Shown: positions 1 to 6,075 of the stretch, one piece after another
Position numbering within the stretch: the stretch's first letter is position 1
Layout of the letters: the number at the start of each line of letters is the position of its first letter
NCBI GenBank assembly: GCA_009695405.1
Contig: SIAZ01000206.1
Coordinates: 1-6,340, forward strand
Source: Pedosphaera sp.
Lineage (GTDB): Bacteria; Verrucomicrobiota; Verrucomicrobiia; Limisphaerales; UBA9464
DNA: 6,340 bases
Direction of reading: 5' to 3'
Position numbers and translations under genes: made by a program
The notes under the pieces: model-generated
Told to the model about the DNA's origin: nothing
Seen by the model: the letters and a program-made list of their open reading frames with translations, nothing else
The model's database searches: none

Positions 1-273
1 GCCTTCGTCAGACCTCTCGAAACCCTTCCCACTCTTTCTCGGAACCACTCGGTTCATTCCATCGAGCCGCAGACTGCCGTCGGTTTTTTTCCAAATTTTA
101 ATTTCAAACGTCACGTTTCAAAAAGCTCGGTTTTTGGAAGTCCCCTAAACAACTCCGGATGGACTCAATCGAACTGTCGAAGCAACCAAAATTCACGGAC
201 CACACCCTTCTATTTTAACGGCTTCCAACTGGAGATCCAACCCGTTACACTCCCATTTTATTTAGAAAAATCC
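1..273. other. Non-coding leader upstream of xylA
   Basis: No gene is identified here. The stretch is pyrimidine-rich on the plus strand and carries the palindrome described separately at 102-122. The plus frame shared with xylA has no stop from position 1 to the xylA ATG, but also no ATG, GTG or TTG codon, and its translation looks like low-complexity chance sequence. On the minus strand a 19-codon open stretch starts at an ATG (57-55) and runs off the left edge; it could be the start of a divergent gene but is too short to judge. A weak promoter-like pair (TTCCAA, 17-bp spacer, TACACT at 246-251) precedes xylA. No SD is visible before the xylA ATG. Confidence 0.6.
102..122. promoter_or_regulatory. 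Candidate operator palindrome upstream of xylA
   Basis: AAACGT (106-111) and ACGTTT (113-118) form a perfect inverted repeat around a single C. Beyond one mismatched C:C pair the symmetry continues with TTT (102-104) and AAA (120-122). The same bases also read as a direct repeat of TTTCAAA at 102-108 and 116-122. Size and symmetry fit the binding site of a dimeric repressor, and the site lies about 150 bp before xylA, a gene that is often under sugar-responsive control. The regulator is not in the window and the assignment is inferred from symmetry alone. Confidence 0.35.
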
Positions 274-1590
274 ATGAGCAAGCAGTTCTTCCCAAAGATT
301 AACCGTATCGCCTTCGAAGGTCCGGATTCCAAAAATCCTCTGGCGTTCAAACACTATGACGCCGCTGAGTTAGTGGAGGGGAAACCGATGAAGGATCATC
401 TCCGCTTCGCAGCAGTTTATTGGCATACAATGCGTGGCACTGGCGGCGATATGTTCGGTTGGGAAACCGCCGATCGGCCTTGGAATGCCGGAGAATGCAC
501 CGCCAAAGAGGCCATCAGTCGAGCACGCGCTTTCTTCGAATTTGCCACAAAACTAGGCGTTCCCTACTATTGCTGGCATGATCGGGACCTCGCCTCGCAC
601 GGGCGAAATCTGAAGGAAGCCAATGCTCAATTTGATACGGTGGGTCGCGAGCTAAAAAAACTTCAGGCCGATACTGGGCTTCGACTCCTCTGGGGTACGG
701 CTCAGAATTTCGTTCATCCTCGCTACATGCACGGTGCTGCAACCAGTCCCAACGCCGATGCTTTTTGCTTCGCTGCCGCGCAGGTCAAAAAAGCAATGGA
801 ATGGACCCACGAACTCAAGGGTGAAGGCTACGTATTCTGGGGCGGTCGCGAAGGGTATTCAACCCTACTTAACACCGATATGAAGCGAGAACTCGATCAC
901 CTCGGACGCTTCATGCATATGGCCGTCGATTACAAAAAGAAGATTGCTCTGACGAGCCCCTTCTGCATTGAACCGAAACCGAAAGAACCAACCAAACACC
1001 AATACGATAGCGACGCTGCATCGTGTCTCAACTTCCTCCGGGAATACGGTCTTCTCGAACACTTTAAGCTCAATCTCGAAGTCAATCACGCTTGGCTCGC
1101 GGGTAAGACGATGGAACACGAACTCGAGGTCGCCGGCGCCGCTGGGGCTCTAGGCTCTATCGACGCCAATATGGGAGATTATTTTCTCGGTTGGGATACC
1201 GACCAATTTCCCACCGACCTCTACTTAACTGCCAAAACTATGCTCAGCATCTTGAAGTATGGCGGCCTAACCACTGGTGGAGTCAATTTCGACGCCAAGG
1301 TTCGTCGCGAAAGTTTCCAACTCGACGATTTATTTATCGCTCATATCGCGGGCATGGATGCCTTTGCTCGCGGACTAAAGATCGCGGCTGCAATCCGCAA
1401 GGATGGGCGTATCGGCACCTTCGTCCAGAATCGTTACCGCACTTGGGATACAGGCATCGGTGCCAAAATTGAATCAGGTAAAGCCTCTTTCGCTGACTGC
1501 GAAAAACACGCGCTTGCCCTCGGTAATGTAACCGGCTTGGAATCCGGTCGTCAGGAATTACTCGAGGCTATCCTCAACGACTTCATCTGA
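274..1590 (+). CDS. xylA: Xylose isomerase
   Basis: Cytosolic metal-dependent isomerase converting D-xylose to D-xylulose (EC 5.3.1.5), the entry step of the isomerase route of xylose use. The 438-residue product matches the length of the E. coli-like class II enzymes (about 440). Visible signatures are the catalytic histidine/aspartate in WHDRD (His102, Asp105), the EPKP motif (Glu233, Lys235), Glu269 and His272 in LEVNHAW, Asp297 in GSIDAN, Asp308 and Asp310 in GWDTDQFP, and Asp340 in GGVNFD; each metal ligand sits one position beyond its E. coli counterpart, so the enzyme should be active. The ATG at 274 gives the family-typical N-terminus (MSKQFFPKI). No SD precedes it (leader TTTAGAAAAATCC). 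No xylulokinase gene follows; an intrinsic terminator closes the unit about 40 bp after the TGA. Confidence 0.98.
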   Translation: MSKQFFPKINRIAFEGPDSKNPLAFKHYDAAELVEGKPMKDHLRFAAVYWHTMRGTGGDMFGWETADRPWNAGECTAKEAISRARAFFEFATKLGVPYYCWHDRDLASHGRNLKEANAQFDTVGRELKKLQADTGLRLLWGTAQNFVHPRYMHGAATSPNADAFCFAAAQVKKAMEWTHELKGEGYVFWGGREGYSTLLNTDMKRELDHLGRFMHMAVDYKKKIALTSPFCIEPKPKEPTKHQYDSDAASCLNFLREYGLLEHFKLNLEVNHAWLAGKTMEHELEVAGAAGALGSIDANMGDYFLGWDTDQFPTDLYLTAKTMLSILKYGGLTTGGVNFDAKVRRESFQLDDLFIAHIAGMDAFARGLKIAAAIRKDGRIGTFVQNRYRTWDTGIGAKIESGKASFADCEKHALALGNVTGLESGRQELLEAILNDFI

Positions 1591-1628
1591 TTCTGTCGCC
1601 AACGGCTTCTACAAGGCCACCGGCTTAC

Positions 1629-1661
1629 GGCGCGATGGACACTCTCCACCGCGCCCTTTTT
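1629..1661 (+). terminator. Intrinsic terminator of xylA
   Basis: GGCGCG (1629-1634) pairs with CGCGCC (1650-1655). After an A/C mismatch, TGGA (1636-1639) pairs with TCCA (1645-1648) around a five-base loop. A T-run (1657-1661) follows one base after the stem. It is a strong rho-independent terminator 38 bp after the xylA stop and makes metG a separate transcription unit. Confidence 0.9.
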
Positions 1662-1718
1662 ATTTCTGCACTCTTTCAATTTCGGTTTTGATCTCAATTC
1701 AGCTTCACTACACACCCC

Positions 1719-3287
1719 ATGAGCAAGCGGTTCTATCTCACCACCGCGATCGACTATGTCAACGGCGCGCCTCATCTCGGTCACGCCTACGAAAAAGTTG
1801 TCGCCGATGTGATCGCACGATTTCACCGTAGCATCGGTGATTCCGTCTTCTTCCTGACTGGCTTGGACGAACACGGTCAAAAGGTCCAACTCGCCGCGCA
1901 GCAGGAAGGACAGTCACCTCAGCTCTACTGCGACACACTTGCCAATCAATGGTCAGCCTTTGTCGATCGCCTCAATCTCAGTCACGACGACTTCGTTCGT
2001 ACCACTCAACCGCGCCATTCCTGCGTAGTCCAAGCCCTGCTTCACCAACTCAATGACGCCGGACATTTTTACAAAGCTGCCTACACCGGTTTTTATTCGG
2101 TTAAAGAAGAAACTTTTCTGACCGAAAAAGACCGCAATCCCGATGGCACCTGGGATGCTCGATGGGGGCAGGTCAATGAATTGATCGAAGAAAACTGGTA
2201 CTTTCGTATGGGGGTACATCAGCAGTGGCTCCTTCAACATATCGAGACTCACCCTGACTTCATTCAACCGGATTATCGACGCAATGAAGTCCTCGGATTC
2301 CTCCGATCTCAGGTCCTCGGTGACCTCTGTATCACCCGCCCTGAATCGCGCCTTTCTTGGGGTATTCCCCTTCCCTTCGACCCCGGCTTCGTCACCTACG
2401 TCTGGTTTGATGCCTTGGTTAATTATTTCTCGGTACCCGCCTCACTGGGAGATTCCCAAGCGACCGGCCCACTCGGTGCTCGCTATCCAGTTCGGCCAAC
2501 CTCACTGGAAGTTTGGCCCGCTGATATTCATTTTGTCGGTAAAGACATCCTAAAATTTCACGCTGTCTACTGGCCAATTATGCTCCACACCCTTAGGGCG
2601 GCCCTTCCCAAGACTATTTTGGTCCACGGATGGTGGCAAAAAGACGGCCAAAAACTAAGCAAGAGCACGGGTAATGTCGTCGACCCACTCAGCGTAATCG
2701 ACGAATGGGGTGTCGACGCTTTCCGTTACTATATGACCCGAGAGCTCGGAATCGGTCCCGACGGCAACTGGACCGACGACAGCTTCAAAGCACGCTATAA
2801 CTCAGAGTTAGCCAATGGTCTGGGCAATCTTCTGAACCGCGCCGTTAATATGCTCAATAAATACCGCGCTGGAATCGTGCCCCTGCCAACCCCAACACTT
2901 GCGTCTGAAGTTCAGACGTCCGTTGAATCCACTCGGCTTGCCTACCTTCGCCATGATCCACAAGAAGCCTTGATCGCCACTTGGACCTTGGTCAATCGAG
3001 CCAATCTGTTCGTCGAACAAACTCGCCCCTTCACCCTTGCCAAAGATCCCTCCAAGGCCTCTGAACTGAACGATGTTCTCTATAATTTAATCGAGGTCTG
3101 CCGAATCCTTGCCGTTCTCATCTGGCCGGTGATGCCTACGATTGCAGTAAAGATCTACGACCAACTCAAAGCCTCTGGGGAACCCTCAAATTGGCAAAAT
3201 AGTGCTTGGGGCGGATTGACCGAAGGGCATCAAATCGGTGAGCCACTGCCTCTATTTCCTCGAAAGGATTTACCTCCAAAAAAATAG
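1719..3287 (+). CDS. metG: Methionyl-tRNA synthetase
   Basis: Class I aminoacyl-tRNA synthetase charging tRNA-Met with methionine in the cytosol; essential. The 522-residue product has the HIGH-type motif as HLGH (19-22), the connective-peptide region at about 115-165, WGIPLPFD (214-221), YVWFDALVNY (227-236), HFVGKD (271-276) and the KMSKS loop as KLSKS (312-316). The helical anticodon-binding domain follows to about residue 500. The C-terminus stops at LFPRKD plus a short tail, so the Trbp111-like dimerisation domain of longer MetRS forms is absent. The knuckle region (124-165, YSVKEE...TEKDR...) contains no cysteine, so it should not bind zinc. The ATG start is the only one giving a normal N-terminus; it lacks an SD (CACTACACACCCC). 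Transcribed from its own unit after the xylA terminator, and convergent with the ATPase gene downstream. Confidence 0.98.
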   Translation: MSKRFYLTTAIDYVNGAPHLGHAYEKVVADVIARFHRSIGDSVFFLTGLDEHGQKVQLAAQQEGQSPQLYCDTLANQWSAFVDRLNLSHDDFVRTTQPRHSCVVQALLHQLNDAGHFYKAAYTGFYSVKEETFLTEKDRNPDGTWDARWGQVNELIEENWYFRMGVHQQWLLQHIETHPDFIQPDYRRNEVLGFLRSQVLGDLCITRPESRLSWGIPLPFDPGFVTYVWFDALVNYFSVPASLGDSQATGPLGARYPVRPTSLEVWPADIHFVGKDILKFHAVYWPIMLHTLRAALPKTILVHGWWQKDGQKLSKSTGNVVDPLSVIDEWGVDAFRYYMTRELGIGPDGNWTDDSFKARYNSELANGLGNLLNRAVNMLNKYRAGIVPLPTPTLASEVQTSVESTRLAYLRHDPQEALIATWTLVNRANLFVEQTRPFTLAKDPSKASELNDVLYNLIEVCRILAVLIWPVMPTIAVKIYDQLKASGEPSNWQNSAWGGLTEGHQIGEPLPLFPRKDLPPKK

Positions 3288-3350
3288 CTGCCGATTGACC
3301 GCTCTGCCCCACTCCAAGATTGGTCTCCACTCAAGGATTAACTGGAATTG

Positions 3351-3394
3351 GGCCAAGGAGACTTTCCTTGCTTTAAGGTACTTTTACTTTGGCC
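3351..3394. terminator. Possible termination hairpins between metG and the MoxR gene
   Basis: Two alternative inverted repeats share bases. The inner one is CAAGGA (3354-3359) with TCCTTG (3365-3370), a five-base loop followed by CTTT on the plus strand. The outer one is GGCCAAGG (3351-3358) with CTTTGGCC (3387-3394), all pairing with one G·U. The outer arm reaches into the last codons of the MoxR gene. Neither has a long T-run, so a role in ending either convergent transcript is tentative. Confidence 0.35.
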
Positions 3395-4374
3395 AACAGG
3401 ATCTTCACCAAGCTCTCTGTGCCCACCTCATCCGCCTCGGCCTCATAGGTCAGGAGAATGCGGTGACGCAACACATCGGTGGCAATCAGTTTCACGTCAT
3501 CCGGTGTCACGTGATCCCGCCCTTCGATTAAGGCACAAGCCCGCGCCGCAAGGGTCAGATTTATCGTCGCCCGAGGACTCGCCCCGATCCGTACAAATCG
3601 TTTTAATTCTGGCGCGACACCGGTACCCGCAGCAGCCTCTCGTGTCGCCACTACTAACCTCACAATGTAATCACGAACCAATGGGTCGACGCGGATGCCA
3701 TTCAAAAGGGCTTGATAAGCCATAATTTCCTTCGGCGACACCACAGAATCGACGATGATCTCCGGACGCGTCGTGGCCATGCGGTCCAGAATGATTAACT
3801 CCTCAGTTGCGGTCGGATACCCCACCACTACCTTCAACATAAACCGATCCATCTGAGCTTCAGGCAAAGGATAAGTCCCTTCCTGTTCAATCGGATTCTG
3901 AGTGGCTAAAACCAAAAACGGTTCCGGTGAGGGCCAAGTCTTATCGCCGATGGTGACTTGACGTTCCTGCATCGCTTCCAAGAGCGCCGATTGAACCTTA
4001 CTGGGTGCGCGATTAATCTCATCGGCCAAAATTAAATTTGCAAAAATCGGGCCCTGCCGAGTCGAGTAGGTCCCTTGCAAGGGATCATAAATAAGCGTGC
4101 CAGTAATATCGCCGGGTAAGAGGTCAGGGGTGAATTGAATACGCGAAAATTTACAATGGGTCGCCCGAGCCAAAGTGCTCACACTGGCCGTCTTGGCTAA
4201 ACCCGGCAAACCCTCCAGCAAAATATGCCCTCCACCCACCATTCCCACTAGCAACCGATGGATTAACTCATGCTGCCCGACAATCACTTTCCCCATTTCG
4301 GAACGGACCCGCACAAGATGCTCACTGGCGGTCTTAAGTGAATCAATAAAGGAAGTTAAAGGGGAATCTGTCAT
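3373..4374 (-). CDS. MoxR-family AAA+ ATPase
   Basis: AAA+ ATPase of the MoxR/RavA lineage, a group thought to act as chaperones that assemble or activate partner complexes, often with VWA or DUF58 proteins. With the ATG at 4374 the product is 333 residues, typical for the family. It shows Walker A GLPGLAKT (55-62), the MoxR signature FTPDLLPGDITG (81-92), Walker B LILADEIN (114-121), sensor 1 in LATQNPIEQEGTYPL (Asn160), the arginine-containing segment MDRFM (175-179), and sensor 2 GASPRAT (Arg268) in the lid domain. A longer reading would begin at TTG 4419, adding fifteen poorly conserved residues; the ATG is preferred. No SD is evident (GTTTTATTCCT). The usual DUF58 gene does not follow: metG lies convergent 85 bp beyond the stop, so the gene is monocistronic on that side. 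Confidence 0.95.
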   Translation of the reverse strand: MTDSPLTSFIDSLKTASEHLVRVRSEMGKVIVGQHELIHRLLVGMVGGGHILLEGLPGLAKTASVSTLARATHCKFSRIQFTPDLLPGDITGTLIYDPLQGTYSTRQGPIFANLILADEINRAPSKVQSALLEAMQERQVTIGDKTWPSPEPFLVLATQNPIEQEGTYPLPEAQMDRFMLKVVVGYPTATEELIILDRMATTRPEIIVDSVVSPKEIMAYQALLNGIRVDPLVRDYIVRLVVATREAAAGTGVAPELKRFVRIGASPRATINLTLAARACALIEGRDHVTPDDVKLIATDVLRHRILLTYEAEADEVGTESLVKILLAKVKVP

Positions 4375-4535
4375 AGGAATAAAACCAGAACAAAATCCAA
4401 GCAGTAATCGAGCCCTCAAGTCCAGCTTAGGGATTGATTGGGGTCGGATTACCCAAACTCATTCATCTGCGACATGCCCTTGTTCAGAAGATTATTCGAT
4501 TCGACTTTTGACTAATAATTGAGGGCACATCGTGT
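4375..4535 (-). other. 5' region of the MoxR ATPase gene
   Basis: This non-coding stretch should hold the MoxR gene promoter, as it lies between the gene and the terminator at 4536-4559. I see no convincing -35/-10 pair. An imperfect inverted repeat, GATTATT (4490-4496) and AATAATT (4514-4520), flanks a tandem CGATT-like repeat. No other feature is supported. Confidence 0.4.
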
Positions 4536-4559
4536 AAAAAACAACGGGCCAGCGCCCAT
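4536..4559 (-). terminator. Minus-strand intrinsic terminator
   Basis: Read on the minus strand, GGGC and GCCC (plus 4554-4557 and 4546-4549) close a GCTG loop. One G·U and one A-U pair extend the stem to six pairs, and six T residues (plus 4536-4541) follow after TTG. It begins four bases after the TGA at 4564-4566 that ends the gene-like frame described next, which is where a terminator belongs, and it insulates the MoxR gene from upstream minus-strand transcription. Confidence 0.6.
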
Positions 4560-4563
4560 GCGG

Positions 4564-4752
4564 TCACTCAGCGGTTCGATATTCCGGCGCCCCATCAACG
4601 CCGGCAACCTCCAAATCTTTGGCTGAATCCGTCGGCAATGTCCCTCAGCAAATCAAGTTGGAGCCATCAACGGTCACCTCAACCTCATCCAAAAAAAGAC
4701 GCCCTAAGACGTCTTCTTTACTTGCGGTGAATTTAACCCACCGCTGAAGGAA
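4564..4752 (-). pseudogene. Possible decayed 3' end of an unknown gene
   Basis: One minus-strand frame reads FLQRWVKFTASKEDVLG..., continues through LDEVEVTVDGSNLIC to an in-frame TGA (4645-4647), and resumes in the same frame as GTLPTDSAKDLEVAGVDGAP... to a second TGA (4564-4566). A TAA (4753-4755) lies immediately upstream and there is no ATG. Two points suggest protein ancestry. The composition is protein-like, with a repeated motif (EVEVTVDGS and LEVAGVDGA, from an in-frame 9-bp DNA repeat CCATCAACG at 4592 and 4664). A terminator also follows the last stop directly. I do not recognise the family. A structured RNA or chance open frame is a real alternative, since the stretch also contains hairpins at 4584-4604 and 4691-4719. 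Confidence 0.35.
4691..4719 (-). terminator. Terminator-like hairpin downstream of the lyase gene
   Basis: On the minus strand AAAGAAGACG (plus 4710-4719) pairs with CGTCTTTTTT (plus 4692-4701), with one G·U, around an eight-base loop; the last seven bases of the arm and flank are all T. This is a plausible intrinsic terminator for the lyase gene, whose stop lies about 140 bp upstream on that strand. It falls inside the gene-like frame at 4564-4752, so at most one of the two interpretations is fully right at this spot. Confidence 0.55.
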
Positions 4753-4789
4753 TTAGTGGGTTCACCGCAGAGAGCCTAATCCTTTCAGC
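4724..4789. repeat. Two overlapping long inverted repeats
   Basis: Repeat 1 pairs GCGGTGA plus ACCCAC (4724-4730, 4736-4741; five-base bulge ATTTA between them) with GTGGGTTCACCGC (4756-4768), thirteen perfect pairs. Repeat 2 pairs GCTGAAGGAATTAG (4743-4756) with CTAATCCTTTCAGC (4776-4789), thirteen of fourteen including one G·U on the plus-strand RNA. The left arm of repeat 2 fills the loop of repeat 1, so in RNA the two helices would be mutually exclusive or pseudoknotted. A third short hairpin, CCGC-TTTG-GCGG, follows at 4793-4804. The function is unknown. Confidence 0.75.
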
Positions 4790-4858
4790 AGTCCGCTTTG
4801 GCGGGAAATCCAAACTCGACCAGCCCCTTTTCTATGATCAACGAAACAATGGCCCACG

Positions 4859-5773
4859 TTACAATGCGCCTATCGCCTCGATTTCCTTGAGTAAAACAGT
4901 GACTTGCTCTGCCCCCAGATTCCGCAGCGGTAGTCGTACCGGGCCCATTGGGATTCCCCGATAGGTGAGCACCGCTTTGAGTGACGGAAGGTAGCCGCGG
5001 CGTGAAAGCACATCGACTAAGCTGACAGATTGAAGTTGGGCCACCCGAGCCGTTTCAAAATCCCCATTGGCTGCTGCCGCCAGCATCCGACGATAGAGTG
5101 GTGCGGCAATATTGTAGGTGGACCCAACCGCACCCGTCGCTCCAAACCCGAGGGCGGCGAGCAGGATTTCGTCAGAACCAAAAAAGAGCTCGAGTCGGCC
5201 CGCAGCAACCGCGACGCAACGTTGAAATAAAGGCAGATCGGAATTGCTATATTTCAACCCACCAAACGAGGGAATTCTTTCCATAGCCTCAGAAAGGAAT
5301 CGGTCGGTTGGCAAATGGATACCGGTGATACTCGGGATCTCATAGTAATAGAAGGGAAGCTCTGGAGCGGCAGCAGCAATTTGGGCGCAGCAATCGACTA
5401 ATAGACGTGTATCGGTTGGTCGAAAATAGCACGGAGCGACGGCGGCAATTCCGTCGGCATGCAGTTTTCTCGCTTGATCCGCCATTCGACAGGCATCGGC
5501 AAGGCAGTTGGACCCCACATGGATAATTCGTCTCAATGAACTTCCCTGAAGCACCTCGCACCAACGGGCAGCAAGCTGCTGTCGTTCTTCAAGAGTCAGA
5601 GAAGCCGACTCGCCGGTAGTGCCTCCAATAAAAACACCGCTCACACCGTCGGCAACAAGTTGAGTGGCTTGCTTTTCCACACCATCGAGATTGAGTGAAC
5701 CATCGGTGCTCAGTGGTGTGAGCGGCGCGGCAATTAAAGGAATTGTCGGACTAAAGAAGGGCGTGGCGATCAT
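4859..5773 (-). CDS. N-acetylneuraminate lyase-like aldolase (DapA/NanA superfamily)
   Basis: Class I (Schiff-base) aldolase of the dihydrodipicolinate synthase/N-acetylneuraminate lyase superfamily, cytosolic, 304 residues (family about 290-310). The GGTTGE carboxylate-binding loop is at 50-55, the catalytic tyrosine is Tyr144 in YYYEIP, and the Schiff-base lysine is Lys174 in GLKYS. FGSDEILLAAL (198-208) and GATGAVGSTYN (211-221) resemble vertebrate and bacterial sialic-acid lyases more than DapA, which argues for cleavage of N-acetylneuraminate to N-acetylmannosamine and pyruvate; another 2-keto acid aldolase activity is possible. The ATG at 5773 gives a slightly long but normal N-terminus before the first strand (PLIAAPLTP); no SD is seen. 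No nanE, nanK, sialidase or transporter gene is in the window. A minus-strand terminator-like hairpin lies about 140 bp downstream. Confidence 0.9.
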   Translation of the reverse strand: MIATPFFSPTIPLIAAPLTPLSTDGSLNLDGVEKQATQLVADGVSGVFIGGTTGESASLTLEERQQLAARWCEVLQGSSLRRIIHVGSNCLADACRMADQARKLHADGIAAVAPCYFRPTDTRLLVDCCAQIAAAAPELPFYYYEIPSITGIHLPTDRFLSEAMERIPSFGGLKYSNSDLPLFQRCVAVAAGRLELFFGSDEILLAALGFGATGAVGSTYNIAAPLYRRMLAAAANGDFETARVAQLQSVSLVDVLSRRGYLPSLKAVLTYRGIPMGPVRLPLRNLGAEQVTVLLKEIEAIGAL

Positions 5774-5785
5774 ACGCTGTCAGTA

Positions 5786-5814
5786 AGTAGAATTGAGAGA
5801 GTGTTGCTGTTCAA
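5786..5814 (-). promoter_or_regulatory. Candidate promoter of the lyase gene
   Basis: On the minus strand TTGAAC (plus 5809-5814) and TCTACT (plus 5786-5791) match the sigma-70 consensus at four of six positions each and are exactly 17 bp apart. Transcription would begin only a few bases before the ATG at 5773, so the mRNA would be nearly leaderless, in keeping with the missing SD. This rests on sequence match alone. Confidence 0.3.
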
Positions 5815-6058
5815 AGAAATGAGCTCGACCTGTTTCCAGGCAAGAACCAAAGGCTCTAATTAAATCGGACTGCTATTAAGGAACAGGAATAGTTGCATGG
5901 AAAACAAAACCTTCAGCGGGATATCCGAGACGATGCAAGATAGGAATGATCCTAGGCTCGGTTCTGATCTAGTTCAGGTTCGATTCTGATGACCGATGAA
6001 GTTGGGATAAAAGCGTGCAATCTGTGGCCATTCCTCGTCCAAAAGCAGTGCTCTTGAA
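5815..6058. other. Intergenic stretch before the integrase fragment
   Basis: No gene is supported. It contains a small CCTG-TTTC-CAGG hairpin (5829-5840), and a near-identical direct repeat, TCGGTTCTGAT (5958-5968) and TCGATTCTGAT (5980-5990), 22 bp apart start to start, about two helical turns. A 30-codon frame starts at ATG 5897 after AGGA, but its peptide resembles nothing I know. All three plus frames contain stops before the integrase homology begins. Confidence 0.5.
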
Positions 6059-6075
6059 CTGAGACTTCGGCTCAG
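6059..6075 (+). other. UUCG-capped hairpin at the integrase fragment border
   Basis: CTGAG (6059-6063) pairs with CTCAG (6071-6075). After a bulged A, a C-G pair closes a TTCG tetraloop (6066-6069), an exceptionally stable RNA loop. No T-run follows, so it is not a normal terminator. It spans the TGA (6060-6062) that ends the upstream frame and the first codons of the integrase-like frame. Confidence 0.6.

Noticed and set aside
1..57. Minus-strand start of a divergent gene at ATG 57
   Set aside because: Only 19 codons are visible, with no motif and no SD.
64..90. Possible upstream-gene terminator before the T7 run at 84-90
   Set aside because: Only three G-C pairs and G·U extensions with an eleven-base loop; too weak.
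515..1472. Several open frames overlapping xylA in other frames and antisense
   Set aside because: Lie wholly within a strongly supported gene and show no protein-family features; shadows of its codon structure.
4375..4419. TTG start at 4419 for the MoxR gene
   Set aside because: The fifteen added residues are not family-like and an ATG at 4374 gives the normal length.
4571..4590. Second T-arm-like motif GGTTCGATATTCC
   Set aside because: The stem does not pair and no acceptor or anticodon arm is present.
4724..4768. Integron attC site, because GTTAAAT on the minus strand matches GTTRRRY
   Set aside because: No matching RYYYAAC core on the other side, and the integrase fragment is not IntI-like.
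5897..5989. 30-codon frame starting at ATG 5897 with AGGA upstream
   Set aside because: The peptide is not recognisable, is very short, and the other genes here do not use an SD, so the AGGA carries little weight.
5971..5992. tRNA-like T-arm motif GGTTCGATT
   Set aside because: The flanking bases do not form the five-pair T stem and no cloverleaf can be built around it.
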